Assembly: GCF_001298675.1 (NCBI RefSeq)
Contig: NZ_CYIG01000021.1
Location: 1-58,218 of the forward strand
Source: Paenacidovorax caeni
Lineage (GTDB): Bacteria; Pseudomonadota; Gammaproteobacteria; Burkholderiales; Burkholderiaceae_C
Direction of reading: 5' to 3'
DNA: 58,218 nucleotides
The notes below the pieces were generated by a model. That model was not told where the DNA came from. It saw nothing but the letters and a program-made list of their open reading frames with translations, and did not search any database. The position numbers and the translations under genes were made by a program. Position 1 is the first letter of the stretch; each line of letters opens with the position of its first letter. Positions 28,512 through 37,671 of the stretch are shown here, piece by piece.

Positions 28512-31022
28512 ATGCCTGTTTCTGTCCTGCTGATCGAAGGCGACGCGCAGCACGCCGACGCGGTGGTGCGCGCATTGGTCGGCGGGCCGTTGGCCTGGCA
28601 GGTCGAGGTGGCCCACAGCATCGCCCAGGCGCAGGCCCTGCTCGAACAGCCCCGCCCTCCGTTCGACGCCGTGCTGGTGGCGCATGCGCTGAGCGACGGC
28701 AGTGCCTTCGACGCACTGGAGGGCCTGTCCGGCCTGCCCGCGATCATCGTGCTGCCGCCGGGCCAGGAAGGGGCGGCAGCGCACGCCATGCGCCGCGGCT
28801 TCGGTGACTTCGTGTTGCGCGACGCCGAGCAGGAATACCTGCGCCACCTCCCGGCGCAAATCGAGGATTTGCTGGTGCGTACCGCCGCCGAACGCGCGCG
28901 CCGCGAGGTGGAGGCCGAGTTGGACCGCACCAGCGCCTTGCTGGCCGAAAAGACGCGCGAACTCGAAGTCACCCTGGCCAGCGTATCGCAGGCCATCATC
29001 AAGGTCGATGGCCAGGGCCGCATCCGCGTCTACAACCAGCGCTTTCTGGAGCTGCTGGACCTGCCAGAAGCACTGCTGCGCGACCATCCGCCCCTGGAAG
29101 CGGTGGTGAAGTTCCAGGCGGCGCGCGGCGATTTCGGGCCGCAAATGGCCCTGGTCGACGCCGTGGGCCGCTCCTACGTGGCGTCGGAATGCGCAGCGCC
29201 CGCAGGCGAGCGCCCGGCCATGCCCGAGATGTACTTGCGCCGCACGCCCTCGGGCCGCTACCTGGAGGTGCGCACCCGCCCCATCGAGGAAGGCGGCCAT
29301 GTGCGCACCTTCACCGATGTGACCGACTACCTCTCGATCCAGGAGGCGCTGCGGCAAAGTGAGGCACGTTGGCGCAGCCTCACCCAGCTGTCGTCGGACT
29401 GGTACTGGGAACAGGATGCGGAATTCCGCTTCGTGCGCTTTGACGGCAGCCCCGCCCGCGAGCTCGGCGCCAGCGACGAAGAGCTGTATGGCAAGCGCCG
29501 CTGGGAGCTGCCCCACGCCGGCGTGTCGCAGGCCCAATGGGCTGCGCACCGCGCGCAACTGGAAGCCCACGAGGTTTTCCAGGACTTCGAAATGCAGCGC
29601 ATGGGCCCGGACGGCACGCCCCAGTGGGCTTCGATCAGCGGGGAGCCGATTTTTGACGACCAGGGCCGCTTCACCGGCTACCGGGGCGTGGCACGCAACA
29701 TCACCGAACGCAAACGCGCCGAGGCGGAGATCGCGCGCCTGGCTTTCTACGACGAGCTCACCGGCCTGCCCAACCGGCGCCTGCTGCAGGACCGGCTGCA
29801 GCAGGCGATGCGCCAAAGCGCGCGCGACCGCAAGCACTGCGCGCTGCTGTTCCTGGACCTGGACAACTTCAAGGCCATCAACGACAGCATGGGCCACGAC
29901 TGGGGTGACCACATGCTCAGCCAGGTCGCCATGCGCCTGAGCGGCTGCGTGCGCGCCAGCGACACCGTGGCACGCCTGGGGGGCGACGAGTTCGTGGTGG
30001 TGCTGCAGGGGCTGGACGGCGCGCCCGAGCGCGCCGCGGCCATGGCCGAGGTGGTGGCGCACAAGATCATCACCGCGCTGGGCCAACCCTACCAGTTGGG
30101 CGGTCGCACCCTGTACAGCACGCCCAGCATTGGCATTGCGCTGTTCCAGGGCCAGGAGATCCCTGTCTCCGAGCTGCTGCAGCACGCCGACCTGGCCATG
30201 TACCAGGCCAAGTCGCGCGGCCGCAATACGCTGTGCTTTTTTGACGCCAGCATGCAGGCGGCCGCCAACGCGCGCTCGGCACTGGAGACAGATATGCGCG
30301 CCGGGCTGCAGCGCGACGAGTTCCTGCTGCATTACCAACGTGTGGTGGACGCCCAGGGCGCGGTGCTGGGCGCCGAGGCCCTGGTGCGCTGGCAGCACCC
30401 ACAGCGTGGCATGGTGCCGCCGGGTGAGTTCATTGGCGTGGCCGAGCAAACCGGCCTGATCCTGCCCCTGGGCCAACTGGTACTGCGCCTGGCCTGCCAG
30501 CAGCTGGCGTGCTGGGCGCAAGACAAGGCCTGCGCGCACTGGACGCTGGCGGTGAACGTGAGCGCACAGGAGTTCCGCCACCCCGGCTTCGTGCAGCAGG
30601 TGCTGGATGCACTGGCCCACGCCCAGGTCGATCCACGCCAGCTCAAGCTGGAGCTGACCGAAAGCCTGCTGCTGCACGACGTGGAGGAGTGCATCGCCAA
30701 GATGCAGGCGCTGCGTGCCAAGGGCGTGCGCTTCGCGCTTGACGACTTCGGCACCGGCTACTCGTCGCTGTCCTATCTCAAGCGGCTGCCGCTGGACCAG
30801 CTCAAGATCGACCAGGGGTTCGTGCGCGACGTGCTGACCGATCCGAACGATGCTGCCATCGCCTGCACCGTCATCGGGCTGGGCCGCAGCCTCGGCCTGG
30901 ACGTGGTGGCCGAGGGCGTGGAAACCGCCGCGCAGCGCACGTTCCTGCTGCGCAACGGCTGCCAGCGCTTTCAGGGCTATCTCTTTGGCCGCCCCGCGCC
31001 TGCCGCAGCGCTGCGCGACTGA
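28512..31022 (+). CDS. Diguanylate cyclase/phosphodiesterase with receiver-like and PAS domains
   Basis: The 836-residue product has, in order: a receiver-like domain ([15 protein letters not shown], about 1-115), lacking a clear phospho-Asp motif; a PAS domain ([22 protein letters not shown]); a second PAS/PAC ([20 protein letters not shown]); a GGDEF domain with intact RLGGDEF and an inhibitory-site RASD 5 residues upstream; and an EAL domain with all main residues ([47 protein letters not shown]). Both making and breaking c-di-GMP are therefore possible. TTGGAG before ATG 28512 sets the start; an in-frame ATG at 28479 has no such site. It is soluble by prediction. Confidence 0.88.
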   Translation: MPVSVLLIEGDAQHADAVVRALVGGPLAWQVEVAHSIAQAQALLEQPRPPFDAVLVAHALSDGSAFDALEGLSGLPAIIVLPPGQEGAAAHAMRRGFGDFVLRDAEQEYLRHLPAQIEDLLVRTAAERARREVEAELDRTSALLAEKTRELEVTLASVSQAIIKVDGQGRIRVYNQRFLELLDLPEALLRDHPPLEAVVKFQAARGDFGPQMALVDAVGRSYVASECAAPAGERPAMPEMYLRRTPSGRYLEVRTRPIEEGGHVRTFTDVTDYLSIQEALRQSEARWRSLTQLSSDWYWEQDAEFRFVRFDGSPARELGASDEELYGKRRWELPHAGVSQAQWAAHRAQLEAHEVFQDFEMQRMGPDGTPQWASISGEPIFDDQGRFTGYRGVARNITERKRAEAEIARLAFYDELTGLPNRRLLQDRLQQAMRQSARDRKHCALLFLDLDNFKAINDSMGHDWGDHMLSQVAMRLSGCVRASDTVARLGGDEFVVVLQGLDGAPERAAAMAEVVAHKIITALGQPYQLGGRTLYSTPSIGIALFQGQEIPVSELLQHADLAMYQAKSRGRNTLCFFDASMQAAANARSALETDMRAGLQRDEFLLHYQRVVDAQGAVLGAEALVRWQHPQRGMVPPGEFIGVAEQTGLILPLGQLVLRLACQQLACWAQDKACAHWTLAVNVSAQEFRHPGFVQQVLDALAHAQVDPRQLKLELTESLLLHDVEECIAKMQALRAKGVRFALDDFGTGYSSLSYLKRLPLDQLKIDQGFVRDVLTDPNDAAIACTVIGLGRSLGLDVVAEGVETAAQRTFLLRNGCQRFQGYLFGRPAPAAALRD

Positions 31023-31049
31023 GGTAGCAGCCGCCAATAACTCATTTTT

Positions 31050-31093
31050 TGATAGCTGCTAGCGCTTTCTGGGTAAGCGCTGGAGGCCATTTT
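31050..31093. repeat. Palindromic repeat between convergent genes
   Basis: TTGATAGCTGCTAGCGCTT then AAGCGCTGGAGGCC. This asymmetric form (GCTGGAGGCC on the right arm) matches the copy embedded in dadA. Confidence 0.8.
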
Positions 31094-31106
31094 CATACCC
31101 AAAATG

Positions 31107-33095
31107 CTAGCCACCGCGCAACAGCTTGTCCTCGGCCAGCGCCAGTGCCGTGGGGTGGCCCGAGAGCACCAGCGTATCGCCTTCGGCCAGGGGTGTGTGC
31201 TCGTCCGGCGCAGCCACGCGGCCACTGCCATGCCGCACGCTGACCACGCGCACCCCGATGGCATGCAGCGTCAGTTGCGCCAGCGGCTGGCCCAGGCTCT
31301 GGGCGCCGGGCGGCAGCGTCAGGCTGGTCAGGCGCGCCTGGTCACGCCCGGTGGAGGCGTCGTCGTCGGCGCCGTGGAAGTAGCCACGCAATAGGCCGTA
31401 ACGTGCCTCGCGCTGGTCCTGCAGCGTGCGAATCACGCGCCGCATGGGCACGCCCACCAGCGCCAGCAGGTGGCCCGCCAGCATCAGCGAGCCCTCGATG
31501 GCCTCGGGCACCACCTCGGTGGCGCCTGCGGCCTGCAGCTTGTCCAGGTACAGGTCGTCCTGGGTGCGCACCACCACCGGCACCTGGGGCGCGTGCTCGC
31601 GCGCGTTGGCCAGCACGCGCAGGGTGGAGGCAATGTCCAGATACGTCACGGCCACGGCGCTGGCACGCACCAGGCCGGCGGCCATCAGCGCCTGCAGGCG
31701 CGAGGCATCGCCGAACACCACCGAGTCCCCGGCGGCAGCGGCCTGGCGCACGCGGTCGGGGTCCAGGTCCAGCGCCATGTACGGAATGCCCTCGCGCTCC
31801 AGCAGGCGTGCCAGGTTCTGGCCGCAACGGCCGTAGCCGCAGATGATGACGTGCTGGCTGGTGTTGATGGATTTGCGCGCAATCGTCGTCATCTGCAGCG
31901 ACTGCTGCAGCCAGTCGCTGGCCACCAGCTTCATGACGATGGCATTGCTGTAGCCAATCAGGAAAGGCGTCGCCAGCATCGACAGCACCATGGCCGCGAG
32001 GATGGGATTGAGCAGCGCCGGCTGCACCAGCCCGTGGGTCTGCGTGAGCGTGAGCAGCACGAAGCCGAACTCGCCCGCCTGCGCCAGGTACAGCCCCGTG
32101 CGCAGCGATGTGCCCGTGGTGGCGCCGGTGCCGCGCGCCAGCGCGAGGATGATGCCGGCCTTGAGCAACATGGGCAGCACCAGCAGCGCCAGCACCAGCG
32201 CCCAGTGCTCGATGAGGATGTGCCAGTCCAGCAGCATGCCCACGGTGATGAAGAACAGCCCCAGCAGCACGTCGTGGAACGGGCGGATGTCGGTGCCCAC
32301 CTGGTGGCGGTACTCGGTCTCGGACACCAGTACACCCGCGATGAACGCACCCAGCGCCAGGCTCAGGCCCGCCAGCTCGGTCAACCAGGCCAGGCCCAGG
32401 GTGATGAGCAGCAGGTTCAGCATGAACAGCTCATCGCTCTTGCGCCGCGCCACCAGCGTGAGCCACCAGCGCATCACCTTCTGCCCGCCCCACAGTAGCA
32501 CCCCCACCACCACGGTGGCCTTGAGCAGCGCCAGGCCCAAGGCCACCAGCAGCTGGTCAGGGTCGCTGCCCAGCGCGGGAATCAGGATCAAGAGCGGCAC
32601 CACGGCCAGATCCTGAAACAGCAGGATGCCCAGCACGCGCCGCCCATGCTCACTCTCCAGCTCGGCGCGTTCGGCCATGAGCTTGACCACGATGGCCGTG
32701 CTGCTCATGGCCATGGTGCCTGCCAGGGCCAGGGCCGTCTGCCAGCCCATGTCCCATGCACCACCGAGCCAGCGCCCCAACAGCAGCGCGCCGCCCATGG
32801 CCGCAGCCATGGTCAGAGCCACCTGCAGCAGCCCCAGGCCGAACACGAAGCGGCGCATGGCGCGCAGCTTGGACAGGCTGAACTCCAGCCCGATGGCAAA
32901 CATCAGGAACACCACGCCGAACTCGCCCAGGTGGCGCACGCCCTCGGAGTTTTGCGCCAACGCGAAGGCGTGCGGGCCAATCAGGATGCCCGCGCTCAGG
33001 TAACCCAGCATGGGCGGCAGCTTGAGGCTGCGGCAGGCCACCACGCCGAGCACGGCGGCCAGGAGATACAGCAAGGTGAGCGCAAGTGAAGACAT
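31107..33095 (-). CDS. CPA2-family cation:proton antiporter with TrkA-N and TrkA-C domains (Kef-like)
   Basis: The 662-residue product has ~12-13 membrane helices of the Na+/H+ exchanger fold (LGYLSAGILIGPHAFA, FLMFAIGLEFSLSKLR, LFFITVGMLLDWHIL). Next come a Rossmann TrkA-N domain (HVIICGYGRCGQNLARLLE, about residues 418-540) and a C-terminal TrkA-C domain (about 590-655). Proteins of this type exchange K+ or Na+ for H+ and are gated by nucleotide or glutathione binding; true KefB/KefC identity is not certain. It is divergent from kdsD with only ~50 bp between starts. Confidence 0.88.
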   Translation of the reverse strand: MSSLALTLLYLLAAVLGVVACRSLKLPPMLGYLSAGILIGPHAFALAQNSEGVRHLGEFGVVFLMFAIGLEFSLSKLRAMRRFVFGLGLLQVALTMAAAMGGALLLGRWLGGAWDMGWQTALALAGTMAMSSTAIVVKLMAERAELESEHGRRVLGILLFQDLAVVPLLILIPALGSDPDQLLVALGLALLKATVVVGVLLWGGQKVMRWWLTLVARRKSDELFMLNLLLITLGLAWLTELAGLSLALGAFIAGVLVSETEYRHQVGTDIRPFHDVLLGLFFITVGMLLDWHILIEHWALVLALLVLPMLLKAGIILALARGTGATTGTSLRTGLYLAQAGEFGFVLLTLTQTHGLVQPALLNPILAAMVLSMLATPFLIGYSNAIVMKLVASDWLQQSLQMTTIARKSINTSQHVIICGYGRCGQNLARLLEREGIPYMALDLDPDRVRQAAAAGDSVVFGDASRLQALMAAGLVRASAVAVTYLDIASTLRVLANAREHAPQVPVVVRTQDDLYLDKLQAAGATEVVPEAIEGSLMLAGHLLALVGVPMRRVIRTLQDQREARYGLLRGYFHGADDDASTGRDQARLTSLTLPPGAQSLGQPLAQLTLHAIGVRVVSVRHGSGRVAAPDEHTPLAEGDTLVLSGHPTALALAEDKLLRGG

Positions 33096-33147
33096 TCACC
33101 CGATGCTATCCGAGCGATGCGCCGCACCACGCCGATAAAATCGCGCG

Positions 33148-34137
33148 ATGCCTTCCGCTTTGCGCCCTTTTGATGCCACCCGGGCCCTGCGCCTGGCCCG
33201 CGAGACCTGCGAAACCGAAGCCGCGGCCCTGCACGCGACGGGCCTGCGGCTCGACGAGCGCTTTGCCCAGGCCGTGCAGCGCATGCTGCAGGTGAGTGGG
33301 CGCGCGGTGGTCATGGGCATCGGCAAGAGCGGCCACATCGGCCGCAAGATCGCCGCCACACTGGCCTCCACCGGCACGCCCGCCTTTTTCGTGCACCCGG
33401 CCGAGGCCAGCCATGGCGACCTCGGCATGGTGACGCCGCAGGACCTGGTGCTGGCCATTTCCAACAGCGGCGAGAGCACCGAACTCACGGCCATCCTGCC
33501 CATGCTGCGGCGCCTGGGCGTGCCGCTGGTGGCCATGACGGGCGGGGCGCAATCCACCCTGGCGCGCCATGCCGACATCGTGCTCGACAGCAGCGTCGAG
33601 CGCGAGGCCTGCCCGCTGAACCTGGCACCCACCACCAGCACGACGGTGCAACTGGCGCTGGGCGACGCACTGGCCGTGGCACTGCTTGACGCGCGCGGCT
33701 TCCGCGCCGAGGACTTCGCGCGCTCGCACCCCGGCGGTGCACTGGGGCGCAAGCTGCTGACCCTCGTCGGCGACGTCATGCGCGCGGGCGCCGAGCTGCC
33801 CGTGGTAGCGCCCGAGGCCTCGTTCAGCGCACTGATGCGCGAAATGAGCGCCAAGGGCCTGGGCTGCGCGGCCATCGTCGATGCGCAAGGGACACTGCAA
33901 GGCATCTTCACCGACGGCGACCTGCGCCGCCGCATCGAGGCTGGTGCCGACCTGCGCACAGCCACCGCAGGCGCGGTAATGCACGCGGGGCCACGCACCA
34001 TCGCCCCCTCGGCACTGGCCGCCGATGCCGCCGCCATGATGGAGGAGCACGGCATCACCAGCGTGCTGGTGGTGGAAGGTGCCCGCCTCGTGGGCCTGGT
34101 GCACGTACGCGACCTCATGCGCGCCAAGGTGATCTGA
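33148..34137 (+). CDS. kdsD: Arabinose-5-phosphate isomerase
   Basis: The 329-residue product has an SIS sugar-isomerase domain (VVMGIGKSGHIGRKIAATLASTG, FVHPAEASHGDLGMV, ISNSGES) and two C-terminal CBS domains. It converts ribulose-5-phosphate to arabinose-5-phosphate for KDO of LPS. It overlaps the kdsC start (TGATG), and kdsD-kdsC-lptC form one translationally coupled unit. Confidence 0.94.
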   Translation: MPSALRPFDATRALRLARETCETEAAALHATGLRLDERFAQAVQRMLQVSGRAVVMGIGKSGHIGRKIAATLASTGTPAFFVHPAEASHGDLGMVTPQDLVLAISNSGESTELTAILPMLRRLGVPLVAMTGGAQSTLARHADIVLDSSVEREACPLNLAPTTSTTVQLALGDALAVALLDARGFRAEDFARSHPGGALGRKLLTLVGDVMRAGAELPVVAPEASFSALMREMSAKGLGCAAIVDAQGTLQGIFTDGDLRRRIEAGADLRTATAGAVMHAGPRTIAPSALAADAAAMMEEHGITSVLVVEGARLVGLVHVRDLMRAKVI

Positions 34138-34703
34138 TGCACGCCGCCCTTCCTCCCCTCGCCCCCACGCTGCACCCTGGCGCAGAGCTGCTGCTGCGCG
34201 CTCAGGATGTCCGCGTCGTGTTCTTCGACGTGGATGGCGTGCTCACTGATGGCGGCCTGTACTTCAGCGAAGCCGGCGAGTCGCTCAAGCGCTTCCACAC
34301 CCTCGACGGCCACGGCATCAAGTTGCTGCAGCAGGCAGGCATCACGCCTGCGGTGGTCACAGGCCGTGACTCGCCCGCACTGCGCCTGCGGCTGCGGGCC
34401 CTGGGCGTGCAGCACGCACGCTTCGGCACCGAGGACAAGCGCCCCGCTGCCGAAGACATCCTCGCCGGCCTGGGCCTGCAATGGCACCAGGCCGCCGCCA
34501 TGGGCGACGATTGGCCCGACCTGCCCATGCTGCGCCGCGCCGCTCTGGCCTGCGCCCCCGGCAATGCGCACGCCGAGGTGCGCGCCGTGGCCCACGTCGT
34601 CACGCAGGCGCGTGGCGGCGACGGCGCGGTACGCGAACTGTGCGATCTGCTGCTGGTGGCCAGTGGCCGCTATGCAGCGCTGCTGGCGCAGGCGGCCGAA
34701 TGA
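34137..34703 (+). CDS. kdsC: KDO-8-phosphate phosphatase
   Basis: The 188-residue product is a HAD-superfamily C0 phosphatase with FFDVDGVLTDGGLYF (catalytic Asp pair), VVTGRDS and MGDDWPDLPML. It dephosphorylates KDO-8-phosphate, the step after KdsA in LPS core sugar synthesis. It overlaps both neighbours by 1-4 nt. Confidence 0.93.
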   Translation: MHAALPPLAPTLHPGAELLLRAQDVRVVFFDVDGVLTDGGLYFSEAGESLKRFHTLDGHGIKLLQQAGITPAVVTGRDSPALRLRLRALGVQHARFGTEDKRPAAEDILAGLGLQWHQAAAMGDDWPDLPMLRRAALACAPGNAHAEVRAVAHVVTQARGGDGAVRELCDLLLVASGRYAALLAQAAE

Positions 34704-35314
34704 AGGCGCGGCTGCGGCGCACCTGGGACCGGTTGTCCCTGTACCTGCCGGTGCTGCTCATGGGGCTGCTGGCCATGGGCACTTGGTGGCTGGTGCGCAA
34801 CGCTCCGGTGCTGCGCCCACCCACCACCGAGGGCGCCCCCCGGCACGAGCCCGACTATTCGATGAAGGGTTTCTCGGTCAAGACTTTCGACGGTGAAGGC
34901 CGCCTGCAAAGCGAGGTGCAGGGTCTGGTGGCGCACCACTACCCCGACACCGACACGCTGGAAATCGATCAAGTACGCATGCGCTCCATCTCGCCCGAAG
35001 GGCGCGTCACCGTGGCCACGGCGCGGCGCGGCGTGAGCAACGCCGACGGCTCGCAGGTGCAGTTGTTCGGTAATGCCGTGATCACGCGCGAGCCCTTGCG
35101 CCAGCGCGATGGCAAGCTGCTGCCGCGCCTGCAATTCGAGGGCGAGTTCCTGCACGCCTGGACACGCGACGAGCGCGTGCGCTCGCACCTGCCTGTAGTG
35201 CTGCTACGCGGCAATGACCGCTTCACCGCCGACAGCATGGACTACGACAACCTCGACCAGCAGCTCCAGCTGCGCGGGCGCGTGCACGGCGTGCTCCAGC
35301 CTCCGGCCCGCTGA
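34700..35314 (+). CDS. lptC: LPS export system protein LptC
   Basis: The 204-residue product has one N-terminal membrane anchor (LPVLLMGLLAMGTWWLV) and a periplasmic beta-jellyroll (DYSMKGFSVKTFDGEGRLQS, YDNLDQQLQLRGRV). LptC forms part of the bridge that carries LPS from LptBFG to LptA. ATG 34700 overlaps the kdsC stop. The expected next genes lptA-lptB are absent here; an SDR gene follows instead. Confidence 0.9.
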   Translation: MKARLRRTWDRLSLYLPVLLMGLLAMGTWWLVRNAPVLRPPTTEGAPRHEPDYSMKGFSVKTFDGEGRLQSEVQGLVAHHYPDTDTLEIDQVRMRSISPEGRVTVATARRGVSNADGSQVQLFGNAVITREPLRQRDGKLLPRLQFEGEFLHAWTRDERVRSHLPVVLLRGNDRFTADSMDYDNLDQQLQLRGRVHGVLQPPAR

Positions 35315-35319
35315 GCGCC

Positions 35320-36099
35320 ATGGCCGCAGCCCCCCTGGTCTTCATCACCGGCGCCTCCAGCGGCATCGGCCAGGCGCTGGCCGCACACTACCACCAGGCC
35401 GGCTGGCGCCTGGCGCTGGTGGCGCGCCGCACCGATTTGACGAAAACCTGGGCTGAGGCCCAAGGGTACAGCGCAAGCAGCTATGCAATTTATAGCGCAG
35501 ACGTGACCGATGCAGGCAGCATCATGGCCGCCGCCGAAGACTGCATCGCCTCCCAGGGACTGCCCGACGTGGTGATTGCCAACGCCGGTATCAGCATCGG
35601 CGTGGATACGGCGCGGCGCGAGGACATCGAGGTGATGGCGCGCCTTTACGCCACCAACAACATCGGCATGGCCGCCACCTTCCAACCCTTCGTGGCACCC
35701 ATGGCGCAGCGCGGCAGCGGACGCCTGGTGGGCATTGCCAGCGTGGCCGGCATCCGCGGGCTGCCGGGCCACGGGGCATATTGCAGCAGCAAGGCTGCCG
35801 TCATCAGTTACTGTGAAAGCCTGCGCGGCGAGCTGCGCGGCACGGGTGTGCGTGTCGTCACCCTCTGCCCGGGCTACGTCGATACCCCGCTGACGCGGCA
35901 AAACCGCTATGCCATGCCTTTCCTGATGGCACCGCAGGATTTTGCGCGGCAGGCATTCCGCGCCATCGCGGCGGGTGCCAGCTACCGCGTCATCCCGTGG
36001 CAAATGGCCGTGGTGGCCAAGCTGCTGCGCCTGCTGCCCGATGCACTGTTCGACCGCCTGCTCGCAGGGCGCCCACGCAAGCACCGGGCAGAACCATGA
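35320..36099 (+). CDS. Short-chain dehydrogenase/reductase (SDR)
   Basis: The 259-residue product is a classical SDR: TGASSGIGQALA cofactor motif at about residues 10-21, NAG at about 90, catalytic Ser (IASVAG) and YCSSK (Tyr-x-x-x-Lys). The cofactor is probably NADP(H), given the Arg residues after beta-2 (VARRTD). It starts 5 bp after lptC and may be cotranscribed. The segment QGYSASSYAIYSADV is encoded by AT-richer sequence resembling half of the palindromic repeat. Substrate unknown. Confidence 0.85.
   Translation: MAAAPLVFITGASSGIGQALAAHYHQAGWRLALVARRTDLTKTWAEAQGYSASSYAIYSADVTDAGSIMAAAEDCIASQGLPDVVIANAGISIGVDTARREDIEVMARLYATNNIGMAATFQPFVAPMAQRGSGRLVGIASVAGIRGLPGHGAYCSSKAAVISYCESLRGELRGTGVRVVTLCPGYVDTPLTRQNRYAMPFLMAPQDFARQAFRAIAAGASYRVIPWQMAVVAKLLRLLPDALFDRLLAGRPRKHRAEP
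35465..35496 (-). repeat. Possible half copy of the palindromic repeat inside the SDR gene
   Basis: AGCGCAAGCAGCTAT matches the repeat arm AGCGCTAGCAGCTAT at 14 of 15 bases and is followed by an AT-rich stretch as in other copies. The protein length is normal for the family, so this may be chance or an old conversion. Confidence 0.35.
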
Positions 36100-36108
36100 C
36101 ACCATGAA

Positions 36109-36132
36109 AAAAGGCTCCTCGCGGAGCCTTTT
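36109..36132. terminator. Bidirectional terminator between SDR and RNA-binding protein genes
   Basis: AAAAGGCTCC / GGAGCCTTTT, a 10-bp stem with loop TCGC, lies between convergent genes and has U-runs in both directions. Confidence 0.85.
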
Positions 36133-36150
36133 GAGCAATCGGTGCGCAGC

Positions 36151-36669
36151 TCAATAGCTGTCGCCACCACGGCCACCGCCGTAGCCGCCACGGCCACCGC
36201 CGTTGCCGCCACCGCCACGCGGGCCTGCACCGTAGGGACTGCGGAAGCCACCTTCGCGGCCGCCGCCGCCGCCGCCGCCGTAGCCGCCACCGCCTTCGCG
36301 GCCGCCGCCGTAACCACCGCCGCCGTCACGGCCACCGCCGTAGCCGCCACCGCCGCCGTAGCCGCCACCACTGCGGCCGCCACCACCACCGCCAAAACCA
36401 CCGGTACGCGGCGGCCGGGGTTCCATCGGGCGCGCTTCGTTGACGACGATGCTGCGGCCACCCAGCGGCTGACCATTCATGCCGTTGATCGCAGCCTGCG
36501 CTTCGGCATCGCTGCCCATCTCCACGAAGCCGAAGCCCTTGGAGCGGCCAGTGTCGCGCTCCATCATGACTTTAGCGCTGGTGACGGCGCCAAAGGCGCT
36601 GAACGCTTGTTCCAGATCGTTGTCGCGCACCGAATAGGGCAGGTTGCCGACATACAGTTTGTTGCCCAT
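36151..36669 (-). CDS. RRM RNA-binding protein with Gly-rich tail
   Basis: The 172-residue product has one RNA-recognition motif (RNP2 LYVGNL, RNP1 KGFGFVEM, about residues 1-80) and then ~85 residues of GGGYGGGR-type low-complexity tail. Such single-RRM proteins in bacteria and cyanobacteria bind RNA and are often cold-induced; the Gly-rich tail can promote RNA annealing or condensation. The start ATG (36667-36669) has GGAGTCCCTGA upstream, shared with the paralog at 36944. The tail is coded by CCG/GCC microsatellite-like DNA. Confidence 0.88.
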   Translation of the reverse strand: MGNKLYVGNLPYSVRDNDLEQAFSAFGAVTSAKVMMERDTGRSKGFGFVEMGSDAEAQAAINGMNGQPLGGRSIVVNEARPMEPRPPRTGGFGGGGGGRSGGGYGGGGGYGGGRDGGGGYGGGREGGGGYGGGGGGGREGGFRSPYGAGPRGGGGNGGGRGGYGGGRGGDSY

Positions 36670-36943
36670 TCAGGGACTCCTAAAAAACCATGAAAGCAGA
36701 AAGCGACGGAGCCCCGAAAACGCTGCCAGTTGATCTTGCGGACGCACTATGCATGAATTTGACGGATCACCGCGAACTTGCGGAAAAAATCCGCCGAAAC
36801 ATTATGCGGCACAAATCGAAATAAAAAGCAAGGCGCAACCCGAATGTGGTGCATTTGCTGCGATGCATTAAAAAAGCCCCGTTGCCGGGGCCTGTCACAT
36901 CCGTGAAAACCCGTGCCCAAGGGGCACGGAAAAGGCTCTTGCC
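36670..36943. other. AT-rich gap between the two RRM genes, with 5' leader and terminators
   Basis: About 270 bp. The right half holds terminators of the upstream RRM gene. The left half (36690-36860) is AT-rich relative to the window and should contain the promoter and leader of the downstream RRM gene. A cold-responsive leader is possible but no specific motif is claimed. Confidence 0.4.
36870..36929 (-). terminator. Two terminator hairpins after the shorter RRM gene
   Basis: For leftward transcription, CCGTGCCCC-TTG-GGCACGG is followed by GTTTTC, and then GCCCCG/CGGGGC by TTTTTT. They are tandem intrinsic terminators for the gene at 36944-37243. Confidence 0.75.
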
Positions 36944-37243
36944 TCAATAGGCGCCGCGGCCACCGCCGTAGCCGCCAGTGCGGGGCGGGCGCGGCTCCAT
37001 GGGACGGGCGATGTTGACCACCAGGTCACGGCCGCCAAACTGCTGGCCATGCACGCCAGAAATCGCGGCTTGTGCCTCAGCGGCGCTGCCCATTTCGACG
37101 AAACCAAAGCCCTTGGAGCGGCCAGTGTCGCGCTCCATCATGACCTTGGCGCTTTGCACTGCGCCGAAGGGGCCAAAAGTTTGCTCGAGATCGCCATCGC
37201 GGAAGGAATAGGGCAGGTTGCCCACGTACAGTTTGTTGCCCAT
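36944..37243 (-). CDS. RRM RNA-binding protein, short-tail paralog
   Basis: The 99-residue product is nearly the same RRM as the neighbouring paralog (MGNKLYVGNLPYS, KVMMERDTGRSKGFGFVEMG) but has only a short tail (GGYGGGRGAY). The start ATG at 37241-37243 follows CAGGAGTCCCTC. It looks like a tandem duplication in which only one copy kept or expanded the Gly-rich domain. Confidence 0.88.
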   Translation of the reverse strand: MGNKLYVGNLPYSFRDGDLEQTFGPFGAVQSAKVMMERDTGRSKGFGFVEMGSAAEAQAAISGVHGQQFGGRDLVVNIARPMEPRPPRTGGYGGGRGAY

Positions 37244-37469
37244 GAGGGACTCCTGAAAAAACATAAAAAGCGATGGAGACCGACGCAATCAGCAAACCCG
37301 TGACGAACTCAAAGACGCGAAACTGACCAAACACCGCATGCGCCTTGCTTGCCACATGGCAAAAAAGGCCATCCATTATGGTTCAGATTAATCGACCCGG
37401 GCACTTGCGCGAAGGCACGCACACCACACTTTTGCTCGGTACTTTCACCAGGGTGGCCATCCCGGGCCC

Positions 37470-37475
37470 TACAAT
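37470..37475 (+). promoter_or_regulatory. Candidate -10 box before the manganese riboswitch
   Basis: TACAAT lies ~15 bases before the first conserved riboswitch bases. No good -35 is visible at the right distance. Confidence 0.35.
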
Positions 37476-37484
37476 CCGCGCTCT

Positions 37485-37610
37485 GTCTTTGGGGAGTAGT
37501 CCGCTTGGCGCGCAATGCGCCAGGGGCATGTGTCAACAGACTTGGGGCCCACGGCGCCATGGCACATGCGGCATGCATGCTGGACGAGACCATTGGCTGC
37601 GCACCGGGCC
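37485..37610 (+). ncRNA. yybP-ykoY (manganese) riboswitch
   Basis: The conserved loop GGGGAGTAG (37491-37499), the internal GTCAACA (37532-37538) and the second loop GAGACCATTGGC (37586-37597) occur in the right order and spacing for the yybP-ykoY aptamer, which binds Mn2+ across these two loops. The start codon of a predicted Mn/Ca exporter lies ~60 bp downstream, a known association. Expression-platform details were not resolved. Confidence 0.8.
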
Positions 37611-37671
37611 TTTGCGGCTGGAGCCGGGGCGTGGCCGATGTGTGCTTGCCATCCAGCCCACCCCCTGTTCC

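Noticed and set aside
27855-31037. A 1060-residue minus-strand open frame covering apt and the region beyond
   Set aside because: Only its last 184 codons are apt; the rest is the high-GC antisense shadow of the GGDEF-EAL gene.
36150-36420. Trinucleotide-rich repetitive DNA as a non-coding satellite
   Set aside because: It encodes the Gly-rich tail of the RRM protein in frame.
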